Positions 23,070-32,087 are shown, counted from the first letter of the stretch. The stretch is DNA of 64,000 bases from Treponema sp. (GCA_017940255.1 JAGAZB010000010.1:113234-177233), one strand, 5' to 3'. Numbers and translations are program-made. Notes: generated by a model not told the origin, from the sequence alone.

Positions 23070-25340
23070 ATGGTCGAATTATTAGCTCCTGCGGGAAATA
23101 TAGAATCTCTTGAAGCTGCAATTGGCGAAGGTGCCGATGCTGTATATCTTGGATTAAAAAGTTTTAATGCTCGTCTGAGAACAACTAACTTTGCATGGAA
23201 TCAGTTTGAAGCTACGGTAGATTCCCTGCATCGTCAGCACAAGAAGGTTTACGTAACAGTTAATACTGTTTGTGAAGAGCGGGAAACTGAACGTCTTTAT
23301 CGTTTTCTTTCATATTTGAATGAAATCCGTCCGGATGGTCTTATCGTTCAGGATTTTGCAGTAATTCGTATGGCTCAGGAATTTTTCCCTGAGCTGGAAC
23401 TTCATGCTTCTACTCAGATGAACGTAGAAAGTTCTTCTGCCGTAAAGCTTTTGCAGAATATTGGCATTAAGCGTTCTGTACTTGCCCGAGAACTTGGACT
23501 TGATGAAATAAAAAAGATTAAAAATGAAACCGGCTCTGAACTTGAGGTTTTTGTTCATGGTGCTTTGTGTGTAAGCGAAAGCGGACTTTGTCTTTTTTCT
23601 AGTTATCTTGGTGGAAAGTCTGCAAACCGAGGAATGTGTACACAGGCCTGCCGCCGTTTCTATTCAGCCGAAGTTCCTGGCGGAATTAAACAGGGCTATT
23701 ACTTTTCTCCATGCGATTTGCAGCTTATAGAGCAGATTCCAGATTTAGTGGATGCAGGTGTAGATTCCTTTAAGATTGAAGGAAGAATGAAGAGTGCCGA
23801 ATATGTTGGAACTGTTGTTTCTGCATACCGCTATGTTATTGATCATTATAAAGAAGATAGAAAGGGGGCTATTGCTACAGGAAAGAGAATCCTTTCTTCA
23901 GATTTTGCCCGTTCAAAAACTACTTACTGGTATGGTTTTAATTCTCTGGAAGAGGGAGTTAATAATGCTGCAGAAAAGATTTTGAATCCAGATCAGGCTG
24001 GTGGAACTGGTATTTATCTTGGAAAAATTGCTTCTACAAAGCCTGCTCCAAAAGAGCTTGTTCAGGCTTACCGTGAATCATTACAGGCATCTGCCGCCGA
24101 AAACTTTTCTGGTATTCAGCTTGCCACTTTACGCGATGGAAATTACGATCCAGATCCTGGTGATTCAATCCGTTTGCATAAAAAAGATGATACTGGACGA
24201 GTAAGTCACAAAATTCGTTCTGTAGAAATTGATGAAGAACAGAATAAGCGCTGGATAGACATTCCTTCCGGATTTACAGTTGGAGATGAAGTTTACCTTC
24301 TCCAGATTAAGTCTGGCTCAAAGCGTTATGGCCGCGTTCTTCCATCAGATATCAGCAGATTCAGAAAACAGCCTCGCGATGAGCGTCTCCCTGTCCTTGA
24401 TCTTACTCCAGTTCAGCCAAAAGAACTTTCATATTTCCCGGAAGGAATCTATGTTCAGGTTTCTTCTATTCCAGATGTATTTGCTGTTCAGGGAATGAAT
24501 CCTGTTCGTGTGATTATTGAGTATAATTCAGAAACTTCTTACGATTTACTCAATCACAAAACAACACTTCCTTTCTCTAAAAAGCAGATTTACATTTCTC
24601 TTGACCCATTCTGTTCCGCAGCCCAGGAAGATTCTCTGTCAGAAGCCCTTAAGAAACTGCTCGCAGACGGTTACCAGAACTTTGTTGTAAACAATCTTGC
24701 TCACATTCAGATGCTCAAAGGCAGCAATGCAAAAATGATTGCCGGCCCTTATCTCTATACCTTTAACCGCTGGGCTGTTTCTCTGCTAGAAAACCAGGAT
24801 ATAGGTGCATTTGTAATGCCATACGAAAACTCAAGGAGAAATCTCGAAGCTACTTACGAAGAAAACGTTCGTTCCCGAGTTTTGGTTCCTGTTTATGCAT
24901 ATCCTGCCTTATTCAGAATGCGCTTTAAGCTTCCAAAGGATTATGATTTTACCTATTTTGAAGATAAAGAAGAAACTATCTTTAAGGTAAACTCAACTCA
25001 GGACGGTTCTTTTGTAATGCCGGAAGAGCCTTTCTGTATTACAGATAAGGTTGATCACATCACTTCTGCCGGCTTTAAGCGAATCCTTATAGACTTCTCA
25101 AAAACAAAAGTTTCCCGCAGTCAGATAAAGGCGATAACAACTTCCATGGCAAAAGGTCAGCCTTTGCCTGGAATTTCCCGCTTCAACTGGAAAGACGGTT
25201 TCTATTCTCCTCAGCAGATGGAAGAATACAAGGCCGCCGCAGAACGTGCCGCAGAAAATAAAACTGCAAAACGACCTGCTGGCGGTTCTCGTCCTAACCG
25301 CGGTGCAAAAACTGCCCGCGGCCGCGGAAAAAAACGCTAG
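23070..25340 (+). CDS. peptidase U32 family protein
   Basis: 756 residues, a long-form U32 protein. MVELLAPAGNIESLEAAIGEGADAVYLGLKSFNAR is the canonical start. The Cys cluster follows: EVFVHGALCVSESGLCLFSSYLGGKSANRGMCTQACRRFY and later FSPCDLQLIEQIPDLVDAGVDSFKIEGRMKSAEYV, in the pattern of the metal-binding cysteines of TrhP/RlhA-type enzymes, which carry out tRNA or rRNA hydroxylation with prephenate-derived chemistry. The C-terminal extension (after about 430) is basic and ends in a Gly/Arg/Lys-rich tail (GGSRPNRGAKTARGRGKKR), likely for RNA contact. Start 23070 is supported by the promoter position. RlhA-like 23S rRNA modification is the more likely role for the long form; the exact substrate is uncertain. 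Confidence 0.85.
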   Translation: MVELLAPAGNIESLEAAIGEGADAVYLGLKSFNARLRTTNFAWNQFEATVDSLHRQHKKVYVTVNTVCEERETERLYRFLSYLNEIRPDGLIVQDFAVIRMAQEFFPELELHASTQMNVESSSAVKLLQNIGIKRSVLARELGLDEIKKIKNETGSELEVFVHGALCVSESGLCLFSSYLGGKSANRGMCTQACRRFYSAEVPGGIKQGYYFSPCDLQLIEQIPDLVDAGVDSFKIEGRMKSAEYVGTVVSAYRYVIDHYKEDRKGAIATGKRILSSDFARSKTTYWYGFNSLEEGVNNAAEKILNPDQAGGTGIYLGKIASTKPAPKELVQAYRESLQASAAENFSGIQLATLRDGNYDPDPGDSIRLHKKDDTGRVSHKIRSVEIDEEQNKRWIDIPSGFTVGDEVYLLQIKSGSKRYGRVLPSDISRFRKQPRDERLPVLDLTPVQPKELSYFPEGIYVQVSSIPDVFAVQGMNPVRVIIEYNSETSYDLLNHKTTLPFSKKQIYISLDPFCSAAQEDSLSEALKKLLADGYQNFVVNNLAHIQMLKGSNAKMIAGPYLYTFNRWAVSLLENQDIGAFVMPYENSRRNLEATYEENVRSRVLVPVYAYPALFRMRFKLPKDYDFTYFEDKEETIFKVNSTQDGSFVMPEEPFCITDKVDHITSAGFKRILIDFSKTKVSRSQIKAITTSMAKGQPLPGISRFNWKDGFYSPQQMEEYKAAAERAAENKTAKRPAGGSRPNRGAKTARGRGKKR

Positions 25341-25759
25341 AAAACAGCTGCTTCTTCTACAGGAACCTGCACTTTTGCAGGCTCCTCTGGAATTTCAGAA
25401 GGCTTTTCTGCTTTTACTTCGTTTGTTTCTGGTCTTTTTAGAAGTTCAATATGTTCTGCCACAATATAAACCTTTGAGTCAGTCTTGCCTTCTTTATTAG
25501 TCCAGCGGTCCTGCTGCAATCTGCCCACAAGTCTGATGGGGCTTCCTTTCTTAGCATATTTATTACAAAATTCAGCAGAATTTCCATAAGCTTCCGCTTC
25601 AAAAAAGGAAACTTTATCTACAGAATTTCCGTTTTCATCCTTGTACCATCTGTTTACAGCCACACTCAATCTGCACACTTTGAATCCTGTTTTTGGTTCT
25701 ACAAATACAGGATCCTTTACAAGATTTCCATCCACAACAATAGAATTCGTTTGATTCAT
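25337..25759 (-). CDS. ssb: single-stranded DNA-binding protein
   Basis: 140 residues. OB-fold SSB: SIVVDGNLVKDPVFVEPKTGFKVCRLSVAVNRWYKDENGN, VSFFEAEAYGNSAEFCNKYAKKGSPIRLVGRLQQDRW and SKVYIVAEHIELL. It coats ssDNA in replication and repair. The C-terminal linker is acidic/Pro-rich (SEIPEEPAKVQVPVEEAAVF) but lacks the usual DDDIPF tip that recruits partner proteins, ending instead EEAAVF. GCGAGG is 8 bp before ATG. It converges on the U32 gene with a 4-bp overlap. It stands alone rather than between rpsF and rpsR, so it may be a second SSB. Confidence 0.88.
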   Translation of the reverse strand: MNQTNSIVVDGNLVKDPVFVEPKTGFKVCRLSVAVNRWYKDENGNSVDKVSFFEAEAYGNSAEFCNKYAKKGSPIRLVGRLQQDRWTNKEGKTDSKVYIVAEHIELLKRPETNEVKAEKPSEIPEEPAKVQVPVEEAAVF

Positions 25760-25887
25760 ATAAGCAACCTCGCAATATAATATTTGGCCGGCCGGACCCG
25801 CAGTTTTTACCCTGCATATATATAATTGCCGCAGTTTGCGATTTTAGGAGGGTTTTTGAGAAAAAAAATGTAAATTTTTGAAAAAAA

Positions 25888-27783
25888 CTATGAATTACTC
25901 AATAAACGTAACATATAAAGGGTAACATATTCCGTAAGAGGTTTGTCATCCTTAATTCTTTTCATGTTTGGAGTATTAACAAGAGTTTTTGCAAGACTTT
26001 CTATGCGTTCCCTCGTAAAGGTTCCCGAAGAAAGAGTGCTTGAAACTCGTCTTGTGTAATCCCTGATAAGAGCATTTACGTCTGAAGTAAGATTATCATG
26101 AGCTTCTTTAGAAAGCATTTTGTTCCATTGCTTTACAAGATAATCAAGTTCGCGGTCTACAGATGAACCTTCCGGAATCATATCTGCATAAATTTCTTTT
26201 GCGCGCGCATTAATAACTTCACGCTTATTTTTACTCTTTGTCTTTTTAGAGTCATCTTCATTAATAATTTCTTCAATAGATTTACTCTTTGCCTTTACTT
26301 CCGGCTTCTTTTTCTTTTTGTTAGTCTTAAAGAAAGTAATAATCCATGAAATAATTGGAATTGTGTAAATAAAAGGCAGTCTGTTTCTGGCATTTGTGTA
26401 AATCTGAGTGTTTTTGAGCATCAAAAGTTCGCTGTAAGACATAAGATGTCCGTTAGCAAAAAGGTGGAAGCCTTCCTGTCCTTCATCTTCTTTTTCGTAT
26501 GCCAGCAGAGTAATAAAGGCAGCATTCAAAAGTGCATGTAAAACAGGAGAGTGATTTTCAACAATCTCGTGAAGACAAACTTCAAACTCGGCTGCGTTAG
26601 TCATCTCTGGAAGCTTATGATATTCCAGAAGTTCGTTATACCATTTATCTTCCAGTTCCTTTGAAATTGAATCGTGAGCTTCATTACAAAGACGGATAAT
26701 AACCTGACTAACCTTCTTTTTGTAAACATAATAACGGGTTCCAGAGGCAACCTTAAAAACAAGCAGCTGTGGAAGTTCATTTTGAGCTCCGTCTGTTGTC
26801 ATCCTCTGTAAAAATTCCCTCATATCATCTTCTGTGTACTGACCATAAAGTGGTTTTCCGTTCTGATCCTGGAATTTAATAATCTGAGGCATAGAAAAGA
26901 AGTAGGGTGATTTTGCAAGCTGAGTTTCCAGTTCTTTAATTGCTTCTTCTCGTTTTTTTGTGTCCTGAAACTGTTCCTTAAGACATGTACTGTGATTTTC
27001 CAAAATCTGAACAGCCTGAAGAACGTTTGTATCTTCCGTAGTTCTATCGGCAATTTTTTCGTAATCCTGGCGGATATAATACAGGGTCTGGTTCCAGATG
27101 TAGTAATCGTCGCCGTCAGAAAAATTTTCAAACTGAGGATTTTCTGTATCTACAAAGTGAGCATAGAAATTTCTGATTGTAATTTCTTTTGTAGGGTTTG
27201 TTGTTCTTAATTTCTTCAAAAAATAATCGTGGAATTCTTCTTTTTTAAGAATCTTTTTTATTTTCTGTCTGGCTGTATCCAAAATAACCTGAAGAGGAAC
27301 ACATTCTGGAATAATCATTGAAGGTACATCCCGTGAAAATTCCAGAATATAAAGTCCAGCCCCTTTTGAAGCTTCTTTTCCAATTAATGAAGCTATGTAT
27401 TGTGAAGCAAGTTTTTTTTCAAGTATATGAGGAGGAAACTGTTTTGGTAAATCTGAAACAAGCGGAAATGGAAGTCCTGGATTAGTCAGCATTTCCTTAA
27501 AAAGATTTGCATATTTTACAGCAAGATATGAAACTGAGGCTATTGTTTTCTTTCCGCCCTTATCAATTACTGCTACAATGTGTTTTTCTGAAAGTCCCTG
27601 CAGTTCTGCTACAACTGTGTTTGTCGGATTTCCTAAGTATTTTACTAAAGAAGCCTCTTCTTCTACATGGTGTTCTGCATATTTTTTTATGTAAGTGCAG
27701 AATTCTCGTAAGTCAATAAATGGTGTTCCTGCTTTTTCAGCATAATACCTGATTATAGAGCTTAAGTTTGATGTAGTTGCCAT
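25888..27783 (-). CDS. large conserved-looking hypothetical protein, spirochaetal
   Basis: 631 residues, no recognised family. The N-terminus starts MATTSNLSSIIRYYAEKAGTPFIDLREFCTYIKKYAEHH. The protein is predominantly helical and charged. One hydrophobic segment with weak membrane character (LPFIYTIPIISWIITFF, about 475-491) is followed at once by a strongly basic Lys-rich stretch (KTNKKKKKPEVKAKSKS), suggesting a membrane anchor with cytoplasmic positive charges or nucleic-acid contact. The last 110 residues form a helical domain. It is divergent from hisC with a gap of 120 bp. No catalytic motif is seen. The codon use is like its neighbours, so it is probably native. Confidence 0.6.
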   Translation of the reverse strand: MATTSNLSSIIRYYAEKAGTPFIDLREFCTYIKKYAEHHVEEEASLVKYLGNPTNTVVAELQGLSEKHIVAVIDKGGKKTIASVSYLAVKYANLFKEMLTNPGLPFPLVSDLPKQFPPHILEKKLASQYIASLIGKEASKGAGLYILEFSRDVPSMIIPECVPLQVILDTARQKIKKILKKEEFHDYFLKKLRTTNPTKEITIRNFYAHFVDTENPQFENFSDGDDYYIWNQTLYYIRQDYEKIADRTTEDTNVLQAVQILENHSTCLKEQFQDTKKREEAIKELETQLAKSPYFFSMPQIIKFQDQNGKPLYGQYTEDDMREFLQRMTTDGAQNELPQLLVFKVASGTRYYVYKKKVSQVIIRLCNEAHDSISKELEDKWYNELLEYHKLPEMTNAAEFEVCLHEIVENHSPVLHALLNAAFITLLAYEKEDEGQEGFHLFANGHLMSYSELLMLKNTQIYTNARNRLPFIYTIPIISWIITFFKTNKKKKKPEVKAKSKSIEEIINEDDSKKTKSKNKREVINARAKEIYADMIPEGSSVDRELDYLVKQWNKMLSKEAHDNLTSDVNALIRDYTRRVSSTLSSGTFTRERIESLAKTLVNTPNMKRIKDDKPLTEYVTLYMLRLLSNS

Positions 27784-27867
27784 TATTTATCCCCAAAAAA
27801 ATCCCACCGTATCTTATTTTACACTATCGGAAGAAAATCAACAAGTTTTTAGATTTAAATCTTCATA

Positions 27868-27896
27868 TTGAATTTTCCGAATAATAGAACTAAAAT
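27868..27896 (+). promoter_or_regulatory. promoter of hisC operon, nearly leaderless
   Basis: TTGAAT (27868-27873), 17-bp spacer, TAAAAT (27891-27896). ATG at 27904 begins 7 bp after the -10. No Shine-Dalgarno. Confidence 0.65.
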
Positions 27897-27903
27897 AGTT
27901 GGT

Positions 27904-29067
27904 ATGTTAATTTCAAGTAGAGTTAAAAATCTGCATCCCTATGTTCCAGGCGAACAGCCAAAAGACAGGGTATATGTAAAGTTAAATGCAAATGAAAATC
28001 CTTATCCGCCAAGTCCTGCAGTTACCAGGGCACTTACGGATTTTATAAATAAATCTCCAGAAAAATTGGGACTTTATCCTGACCCTGATTCTCTGCAGCT
28101 CCATGCCGCAATTGCAGATATGCTGAATAAAACAGGTGGCGTTTTAAGCCGCTGTTCTCTTGCAGCTGATGGTTCAGTTACTCCTGCAGAAGAAGATAAG
28201 ATTCCATTTACTGTTACTCCAGATATGATTTATTCAGGAAACGGTTCTGACGAAGTGCTTTCTTTTGTATTTTATGCCTTCTTTGATTCAGGAAAATCTT
28301 TTGTAATGCCGGAATTTACTTACAGTTTCTATCCGGTTTATGCGGGCTTCTATAATATTCCGATGGACACAATTCCTTTGAAAGAAGACTGGAGCCTTGA
28401 TGTTGATTCAATGCTTTCTCATGCTGAAAAAAACAAGGGCGGAATTATTTTTGCAAATCCAAATGCGCCAACCGGACTCGCTCTTACCCGCGAACAGGTG
28501 CGCCAGATGCTGCTTAAGGCTGATAAAGATGAAATCTTTATTGTAGATGAAGCTTATGTAGACTTTGGCGGCGAATCTTGTATTCCTCTTCTAAAAGAGT
28601 TTAATAATCTTGTGATTGTCAGAACTTTTTCTAAGAGCCTTTGTGGAGCTGGCCAGCGACTTGGTTATATTGTTTCTTCTCCAGAACTGGTAAATATCGT
28701 TACAACTGTAAAAAACAGTGTTAATCACTTCCCAATAGACGCTCTTGCTCAGGTGAGTGGTACTGCAGCTTGTAATGATCCTGCCTATTATGTTGATTGT
28801 GCTAAAAAAGTTTGCATGGCTCGTGATTCTTTTTATAACTTTTTAAAGGATTCTGGTTTTTATGTATTAAAGAGCCAGACAAACTTTATTTTTGCAAAGC
28901 ATCCTTCTATTAGCGGACAGGACCTTTATAAGGGAATCAAAAATGAAGGAATACTTATCCGACATTTTAATACACCTGGTATAGAAGACTTTGTAAGAAT
29001 TACTGTTGGAACAGAAGAACAGATGGATATGCTTAAAAAGGCATTTGAAAAAATTATAAGGAAGTAA
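27904..29067 (+). CDS. hisC: histidinol-phosphate aminotransferase-like enzyme
   Basis: 387 residues, class I/II PLP aminotransferase. HisC hallmarks: VYVKLNANENPYPPSPAV near the N-terminus, IYSGNGSDEVLSFVFYAF (cofactor phosphate region), IIFANPNAPTGLALTREQV with the Asn, IFIVDEAYVDFGGES with the cofactor Asp and Tyr, and VRTFSKSLCGAGQRLGYIVS with the PLP-binding Lys. It should transaminate histidinol-phosphate with 2-oxoglutarate. A segment of about 25 residues between the first and second motifs (SRCSLAADGSVTPAEEDK) is an insertion relative to short HisC proteins. Start at 27904 is chosen from the promoter position. It is not near other his genes, so a broader aromatic specificity is possible. 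Confidence 0.85.
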   Translation: MLISSRVKNLHPYVPGEQPKDRVYVKLNANENPYPPSPAVTRALTDFINKSPEKLGLYPDPDSLQLHAAIADMLNKTGGVLSRCSLAADGSVTPAEEDKIPFTVTPDMIYSGNGSDEVLSFVFYAFFDSGKSFVMPEFTYSFYPVYAGFYNIPMDTIPLKEDWSLDVDSMLSHAEKNKGGIIFANPNAPTGLALTREQVRQMLLKADKDEIFIVDEAYVDFGGESCIPLLKEFNNLVIVRTFSKSLCGAGQRLGYIVSSPELVNIVTTVKNSVNHFPIDALAQVSGTAACNDPAYYVDCAKKVCMARDSFYNFLKDSGFYVLKSQTNFIFAKHPSISGQDLYKGIKNEGILIRHFNTPGIEDFVRITVGTEEQMDMLKKAFEKIIRK

Positions 29068-29070
29068 AAA

Positions 29071-29769
29071 ATGAAGTTTTTAGTGATATCAGACTTGCAC
29101 GCTGTTAATAGTCAGCTTGAAAAATTAGATGCTCAGTTTAAGGAAGCAGATGCCGTACTTTTTGCCGGTGATTTTGCAGAATGTTTTAAGCCAGAAACTG
29201 GCCGCGAAGCTTTAGACAAGCTTTGCAAAAAGCACGAGACAATTTTTGCCGTTTTGGGCAATTGTGATAACGAAGATTTTCTTGAAGACCTTGATGATCA
29301 GGACGTAAATGTAGAAAAATCCCTGGTTTTCCATGAAGGGCTTGCAATAGCAGGTTCTGGCGGCGGTTCAAAATTTACTGGTAAGACAGAATTTGAACGC
29401 ACAGAAGAAGAAATTCTTTCTGATTTTGATATTGTAAATAATTCGGTTGAACAGAGCGGGGATTCATCTCTCTGGAAAAATCTTATTCTTATCTGTCATA
29501 ATCCTCCAAAAGCACAGATTGTAGATGCAGTTAATCCTGAACTGCATGCCGGAAGCCAGCTTTTTACAGATTTTATTATGGAAAAGCAGCCTCTTGCCGT
29601 AATTTGTGGTCATATTCACGAAGGTGTGGGAGTAGAAAAACTTGGAGAAACTACTGTTATTAATCCAGGTTCTTTGGGTGAAAAGGGCTCTTACGCCTGG
29701 CTTGAAGTTGAAAAATCTGATGATGGAACTTTTAAGGTAACAAAGGCTGAAATTTCCACTGCACAGTAG
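29071..29769 (+). CDS. metallophosphoesterase
   Basis: 232 residues. The complete calcineurin-like motif set is visible: FLVISDLHA (D-x-H), LFAGDFAE (GD), VLGNCDNE (GNCD in place of GNHD), ICHNPP (H), and VICGHIHEGVG (GHxH), followed by INPGSLGEKGSYAWLEVE typical of YfcE-like phosphodiesterases. A dinuclear metal phosphoesterase in the cytoplasm; substrate unknown. It starts 3 bp after the hisC stop with GGAAG upstream, so it is in that operon. Confidence 0.85.
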   Translation: MKFLVISDLHAVNSQLEKLDAQFKEADAVLFAGDFAECFKPETGREALDKLCKKHETIFAVLGNCDNEDFLEDLDDQDVNVEKSLVFHEGLAIAGSGGGSKFTGKTEFERTEEEILSDFDIVNNSVEQSGDSSLWKNLILICHNPPKAQIVDAVNPELHAGSQLFTDFIMEKQPLAVICGHIHEGVGVEKLGETTVINPGSLGEKGSYAWLEVEKSDDGTFKVTKAEISTAQ

Positions 29770-29790
29770 GATAAAACGGGGTTTTTAAGT

Positions 29791-30720
29791 TTGAGAAAGT
29801 TTATTCTTGGTTTAATTTTGTTTCTTTTCTCATTTTCTTTCTGGGCAGAAGAATCAAGCCTTATTCATATTAGACTTGTGACATTCAGAACAAACCTTAC
29901 ATATATTATTGGTGAAGACACTCAGGCTTATACTGCCGTAAGAAATCTAAAACCCTTTTCTATAAATAAATTTGAAACAACCTATTCTCTCTGGTATCAG
30001 GTTAGAACTACAGCCGAAAGACTCGGGTATTATTTTCAGAATCCGGGGCAGGGGGGCAGTTTAGGCCGACGTGGGGCAGAACCAACAGAAGGAAATGCTT
30101 CTCAGCCGGTAACAATGATCAGCTGGTATGATGCAATCGTGTGGTGTAATGCCCTGAGCGAGATTAGGGGCAGGGTACCTTGTTATACCTACAATGGTGA
30201 AATCCTGCGTGATTCTTCCGATACTGCTGCCTGTGATTTGTGTGAATGCAACTGGGAGTCAGACGGCTACAGACTCCCTTCCGAAGCTGAACGGGAATAT
30301 GCAGCCCGCCGTGAAAAAAACGGCTTCCAGCGGGGAGATGCAATAAGCGGTCAGGTTTCTGATGATCCTGAAGAAGGACTACTGTATGCCTGGACAGCAG
30401 AGAATGCAAATGGAACTAGAAATGTGGGAACTGCCGGTCTTCCTTTTGATCCTAATGTTATAACTTTGCCTGCTACAGGAAATGCCAATTCCGCCGGACT
30501 TTATGATATGAGCGGTAATGTAATTGAATTCTGCTGGGACTGGTTTGAAGATTATAGCCCGGAAAATGAACATGGTCCAAAGATGGGCTTTGAAAGGGTG
30601 AGCCGTGGCGGCAGCTGGTCTGCATATACACTTTTCTTATACAGCGGCGACCGATATAGTTACGACCCTAATGAGTGCTATAACTATATGGGCTTTAGAA
30701 TCTGCTGTACCGCTAAATAA
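29791..30720 (+). CDS. secreted formylglycine-generating-enzyme-like (SUMF1) protein
   Basis: 309 residues, probable TTG start followed by a signal peptide (RKFILGLILFLFSFSFWA). FGE-sulfatase fold motifs: INKFETTYSLWYQVR, QPVTMISWYDAIVWCNALSE, YRLPSEAEREYAARRE, YAWTAENANGTRNVGTAGLPFD, NSAGLYDMSGNVIEFCWDWF, SRGGSWSAY, and the end YMGFRICCTA. Real sulfatase-activating enzymes use a Cys pair; the GFRICC end resembles the family GFR motif, but activity is uncertain because many family members are sugar-binding or non-enzymatic. Third gene of the hisC operon. It overlaps the convergent corA by 8 bp. Confidence 0.75.
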   Translation: MRKFILGLILFLFSFSFWAEESSLIHIRLVTFRTNLTYIIGEDTQAYTAVRNLKPFSINKFETTYSLWYQVRTTAERLGYYFQNPGQGGSLGRRGAEPTEGNASQPVTMISWYDAIVWCNALSEIRGRVPCYTYNGEILRDSSDTAACDLCECNWESDGYRLPSEAEREYAARREKNGFQRGDAISGQVSDDPEEGLLYAWTAENANGTRNVGTAGLPFDPNVITLPATGNANSAGLYDMSGNVIEFCWDWFEDYSPENEHGPKMGFERVSRGGSWSAYTLFLYSGDRYSYDPNECYNYMGFRICCTAK

Positions 30721-31753
30721 TTCCCTGCTTTTTAAGCTTTTTTGCTTCCTGCTTAATATTCTTTTTCTTTGTGCGTGACATTTTCTTTGCACTGCGAATT
30801 GCATGAATAGTATTACGGTTAATATTCAAAAGCCAGGTGCTTATAAATACTGAAATCAAACAAAGCCCGGTCGCAATTAATACCGGTATGTAGCCTGGTA
30901 AGCCTTCAAAAGGCAGCTTGTAGTTCATTCCAAAGAAGCTGGTTACAAAGGTTGGAGCCATCATAACCAGGTTGATTATTGCAAGCTTCTTCATTACAAC
31001 GTTCAGATTGTTTGAAATTACCGAAGAGTAAGTATCCATTACGCCAAAAAGAATGTTAGAGTAGGTGTCAGCCATTTCAATAGCCTGACGGTTATCAATA
31101 CTAACGCCTTCTACAAAGTCCAAATCGTCTTCATCAAAATTAATAAGCTTTGTGTAAGACATTTTCTGCAAAAGCATTGAATTACTTTTTAATGAAGTTG
31201 TGAAGTAAACAAGGGATTTTTCAAGACCCAGCATGAGCATAAGTTCCTTGTTTTCAATCTCCATGTTTAATTCATTCTGAATGCTTACAGAACGTCGGTT
31301 TATTTCTTTAAGATAGCGCAAGAAGTTTGCGTTTGCGCGGTTAATAATCTGTACTATAAAAGAAGGAAAATCTGTAAGACGAACATTACGCACCCGGTTT
31401 GCACCAAAGTCTTTGAGCACTTCGCTGTCTGTCCAGCAGATTGTGATAATCGTTTTTCCCTGAATTATAATGCCGATTGGCACTGTAAAATAAGGAGTTT
31501 CTGCTGAAGGTGAATAAACAGGAACTCGCACGATAGTAAGAATATAACCATCACCATCTTCTATACGAGAAAGTTCATCAGGGTCAAGAATATCCAGTAT
31601 GTGATCCTGTTCAATTTTATAGGTTTCCTGAAGTTCTGTAGTTTCATCACGAGTAACACTGCGTGCGTCTACCCAGAGTGGAAGTGATGTATCTACATCA
31701 TCCTTTTTTGTTTTAGTGAATTGTCCGTCAATCTGCTGCCAGTATGTAATCAT
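30713..31753 (-). CDS. corA: magnesium/cobalt transport protein, CorA family
   Basis: 346 residues. The N-terminal cytoplasmic domain and the helical stalk end in two membrane helices; the signature FFGMNYKLPFEGLPGY with GMN is intact at the end of the first helix (IINLVMMAPTFVTSFFGMN), and the second helix is IPVLIATGLCLISVFIS. It forms a pentameric channel for Mg2+ and other divalent cations in the inner membrane. The tail is highly basic (KKMSRTKKKNIKQEAKKLKKQG), as is common. GGGAGC lies before ATG. The leader upstream is unusual: a small ORF and structured repeats (31808-32014). Confidence 0.93.
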   Translation of the reverse strand: MITYWQQIDGQFTKTKKDDVDTSLPLWVDARSVTRDETTELQETYKIEQDHILDILDPDELSRIEDGDGYILTIVRVPVYSPSAETPYFTVPIGIIIQGKTIITICWTDSEVLKDFGANRVRNVRLTDFPSFIVQIINRANANFLRYLKEINRRSVSIQNELNMEIENKELMLMLGLEKSLVYFTTSLKSNSMLLQKMSYTKLINFDEDDLDFVEGVSIDNRQAIEMADTYSNILFGVMDTYSSVISNNLNVVMKKLAIINLVMMAPTFVTSFFGMNYKLPFEGLPGYIPVLIATGLCLISVFISTWLLNINRNTIHAIRSAKKMSRTKKKNIKQEAKKLKKQGII

Positions 31754-31807
31754 AATTAGCTCCCATGTTATAAGAGCCTTTTGGAGTCATCGGAATTAAA
31801 AAAATGA

Positions 31808-31882
31808 TTAGTTCAGAAAAGAGTCCAAGAGGCAATTTTTTGTGATTAATTTACGTATGGGATAACTCGACCCGCCGTCCAT
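31808..31882 (-). CDS. 24-residue small ORF in the corA leader
   Basis: ATG at 31882, preceded by perfect AGGAGG at 5-bp spacing (31893-31888), and stop TAA at 31810-31808. The peptide begins MDGGSSYPIRKLITKNC and ends DSFLN. Initiation signals are stronger than for most genes in this window. The stop is 54 bp upstream of corA, so it could be a leader peptide controlling corA, as mgtL does for mgtA, or an independent small protein. No similarity recognised. Expression is not shown. Confidence 0.5.
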   Translation of the reverse strand: MDGGSSYPIRKLITKNCLLDSFLN

Positions 31883-31902
31883 ATTTGCCTCCTGAGTAAG
31901 GC

Positions 31903-31931
31903 CGCCCGGTAGGCGGCCGGTGATAGATAGC
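31903..31931. repeat. 29-bp module, copy A
   Basis: Starts CGCCCGGTAGGCGGCC and ends TGATAGATAGC; matches copy B at 31986-32014 at 24 of 29 positions. The first half forms a GGCCGCC/GGCGGCC hairpin (from 31900). Confidence 0.65.
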
Positions 31932-31942
31932 AAACCGTTAAG

Positions 31943-31964
31943 AAAAAACGCGAAAGCGTTTTTT
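31943..31964. terminator. symmetrical hairpin with GAAA/TTTC loop
   Basis: AAAAAACGC, loop GAAA, GCGTTTTTT. It reads as a terminator on both strands. It sits between the two 29-bp modules, i.e. inside the putative corA leader, where it could act as an attenuator. Confidence 0.65.
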
Positions 31965-31985
31965 TAGGTTTACCTTTTTTTTGGA

Positions 31986-32014
31986 CGCCCGGCAGACGCC
32001 CGATGATAGATAAC
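31986..32014. repeat. 29-bp module, copy B
   Basis: Starts CGCCCGGCAGACGCCC and ends TGATAGATAAC; 83 bp from copy A in direct orientation. It contains an internal direct repeat GACGCCCG. Confidence 0.65.
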
Positions 32015-32028
32015 TAGATTTTACATCA

Positions 32029-32057
32029 TTGCGGCAGATTAGTAAATATGATATTCT
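32029..32057 (+). promoter_or_regulatory. promoter of the aconitase-like gene
   Basis: TTGCGG (32029-32034), 17-bp spacer, TATTCT (32052-32057). Leader of about 24 nt with AAGAGGA 7-8 bp before ATG. Confidence 0.5.
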
Positions 32058-32087
32058 AAGGCAATCAAAAACAAAAGAGGATGGAAA

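Larger units (their letters stand above)
31754..32087. other. 334-bp divergent intergenic region between corA and the aconitase-like gene
   Basis: Holds, from left to right, a 24-codon minus-strand ORF, a GGCCGCC/GGCGGCC hairpin, a perfect hairpin at 31943-31964, two copies of a 29-bp module (31903, 31986), and the promoter of the aconitase-like gene. A minus-strand promoter candidate (TTTACT, 17 bp, TAAAAT, -10 near 32015-32020) would give corA a leader of about 250 nt. Confidence 0.55.

Noticed and set aside
31754..31931. M-box riboswitch before corA
   Set aside because: I could not find the conserved M-box core; the region instead shows a duplicated GC-rich module and a small ORF.
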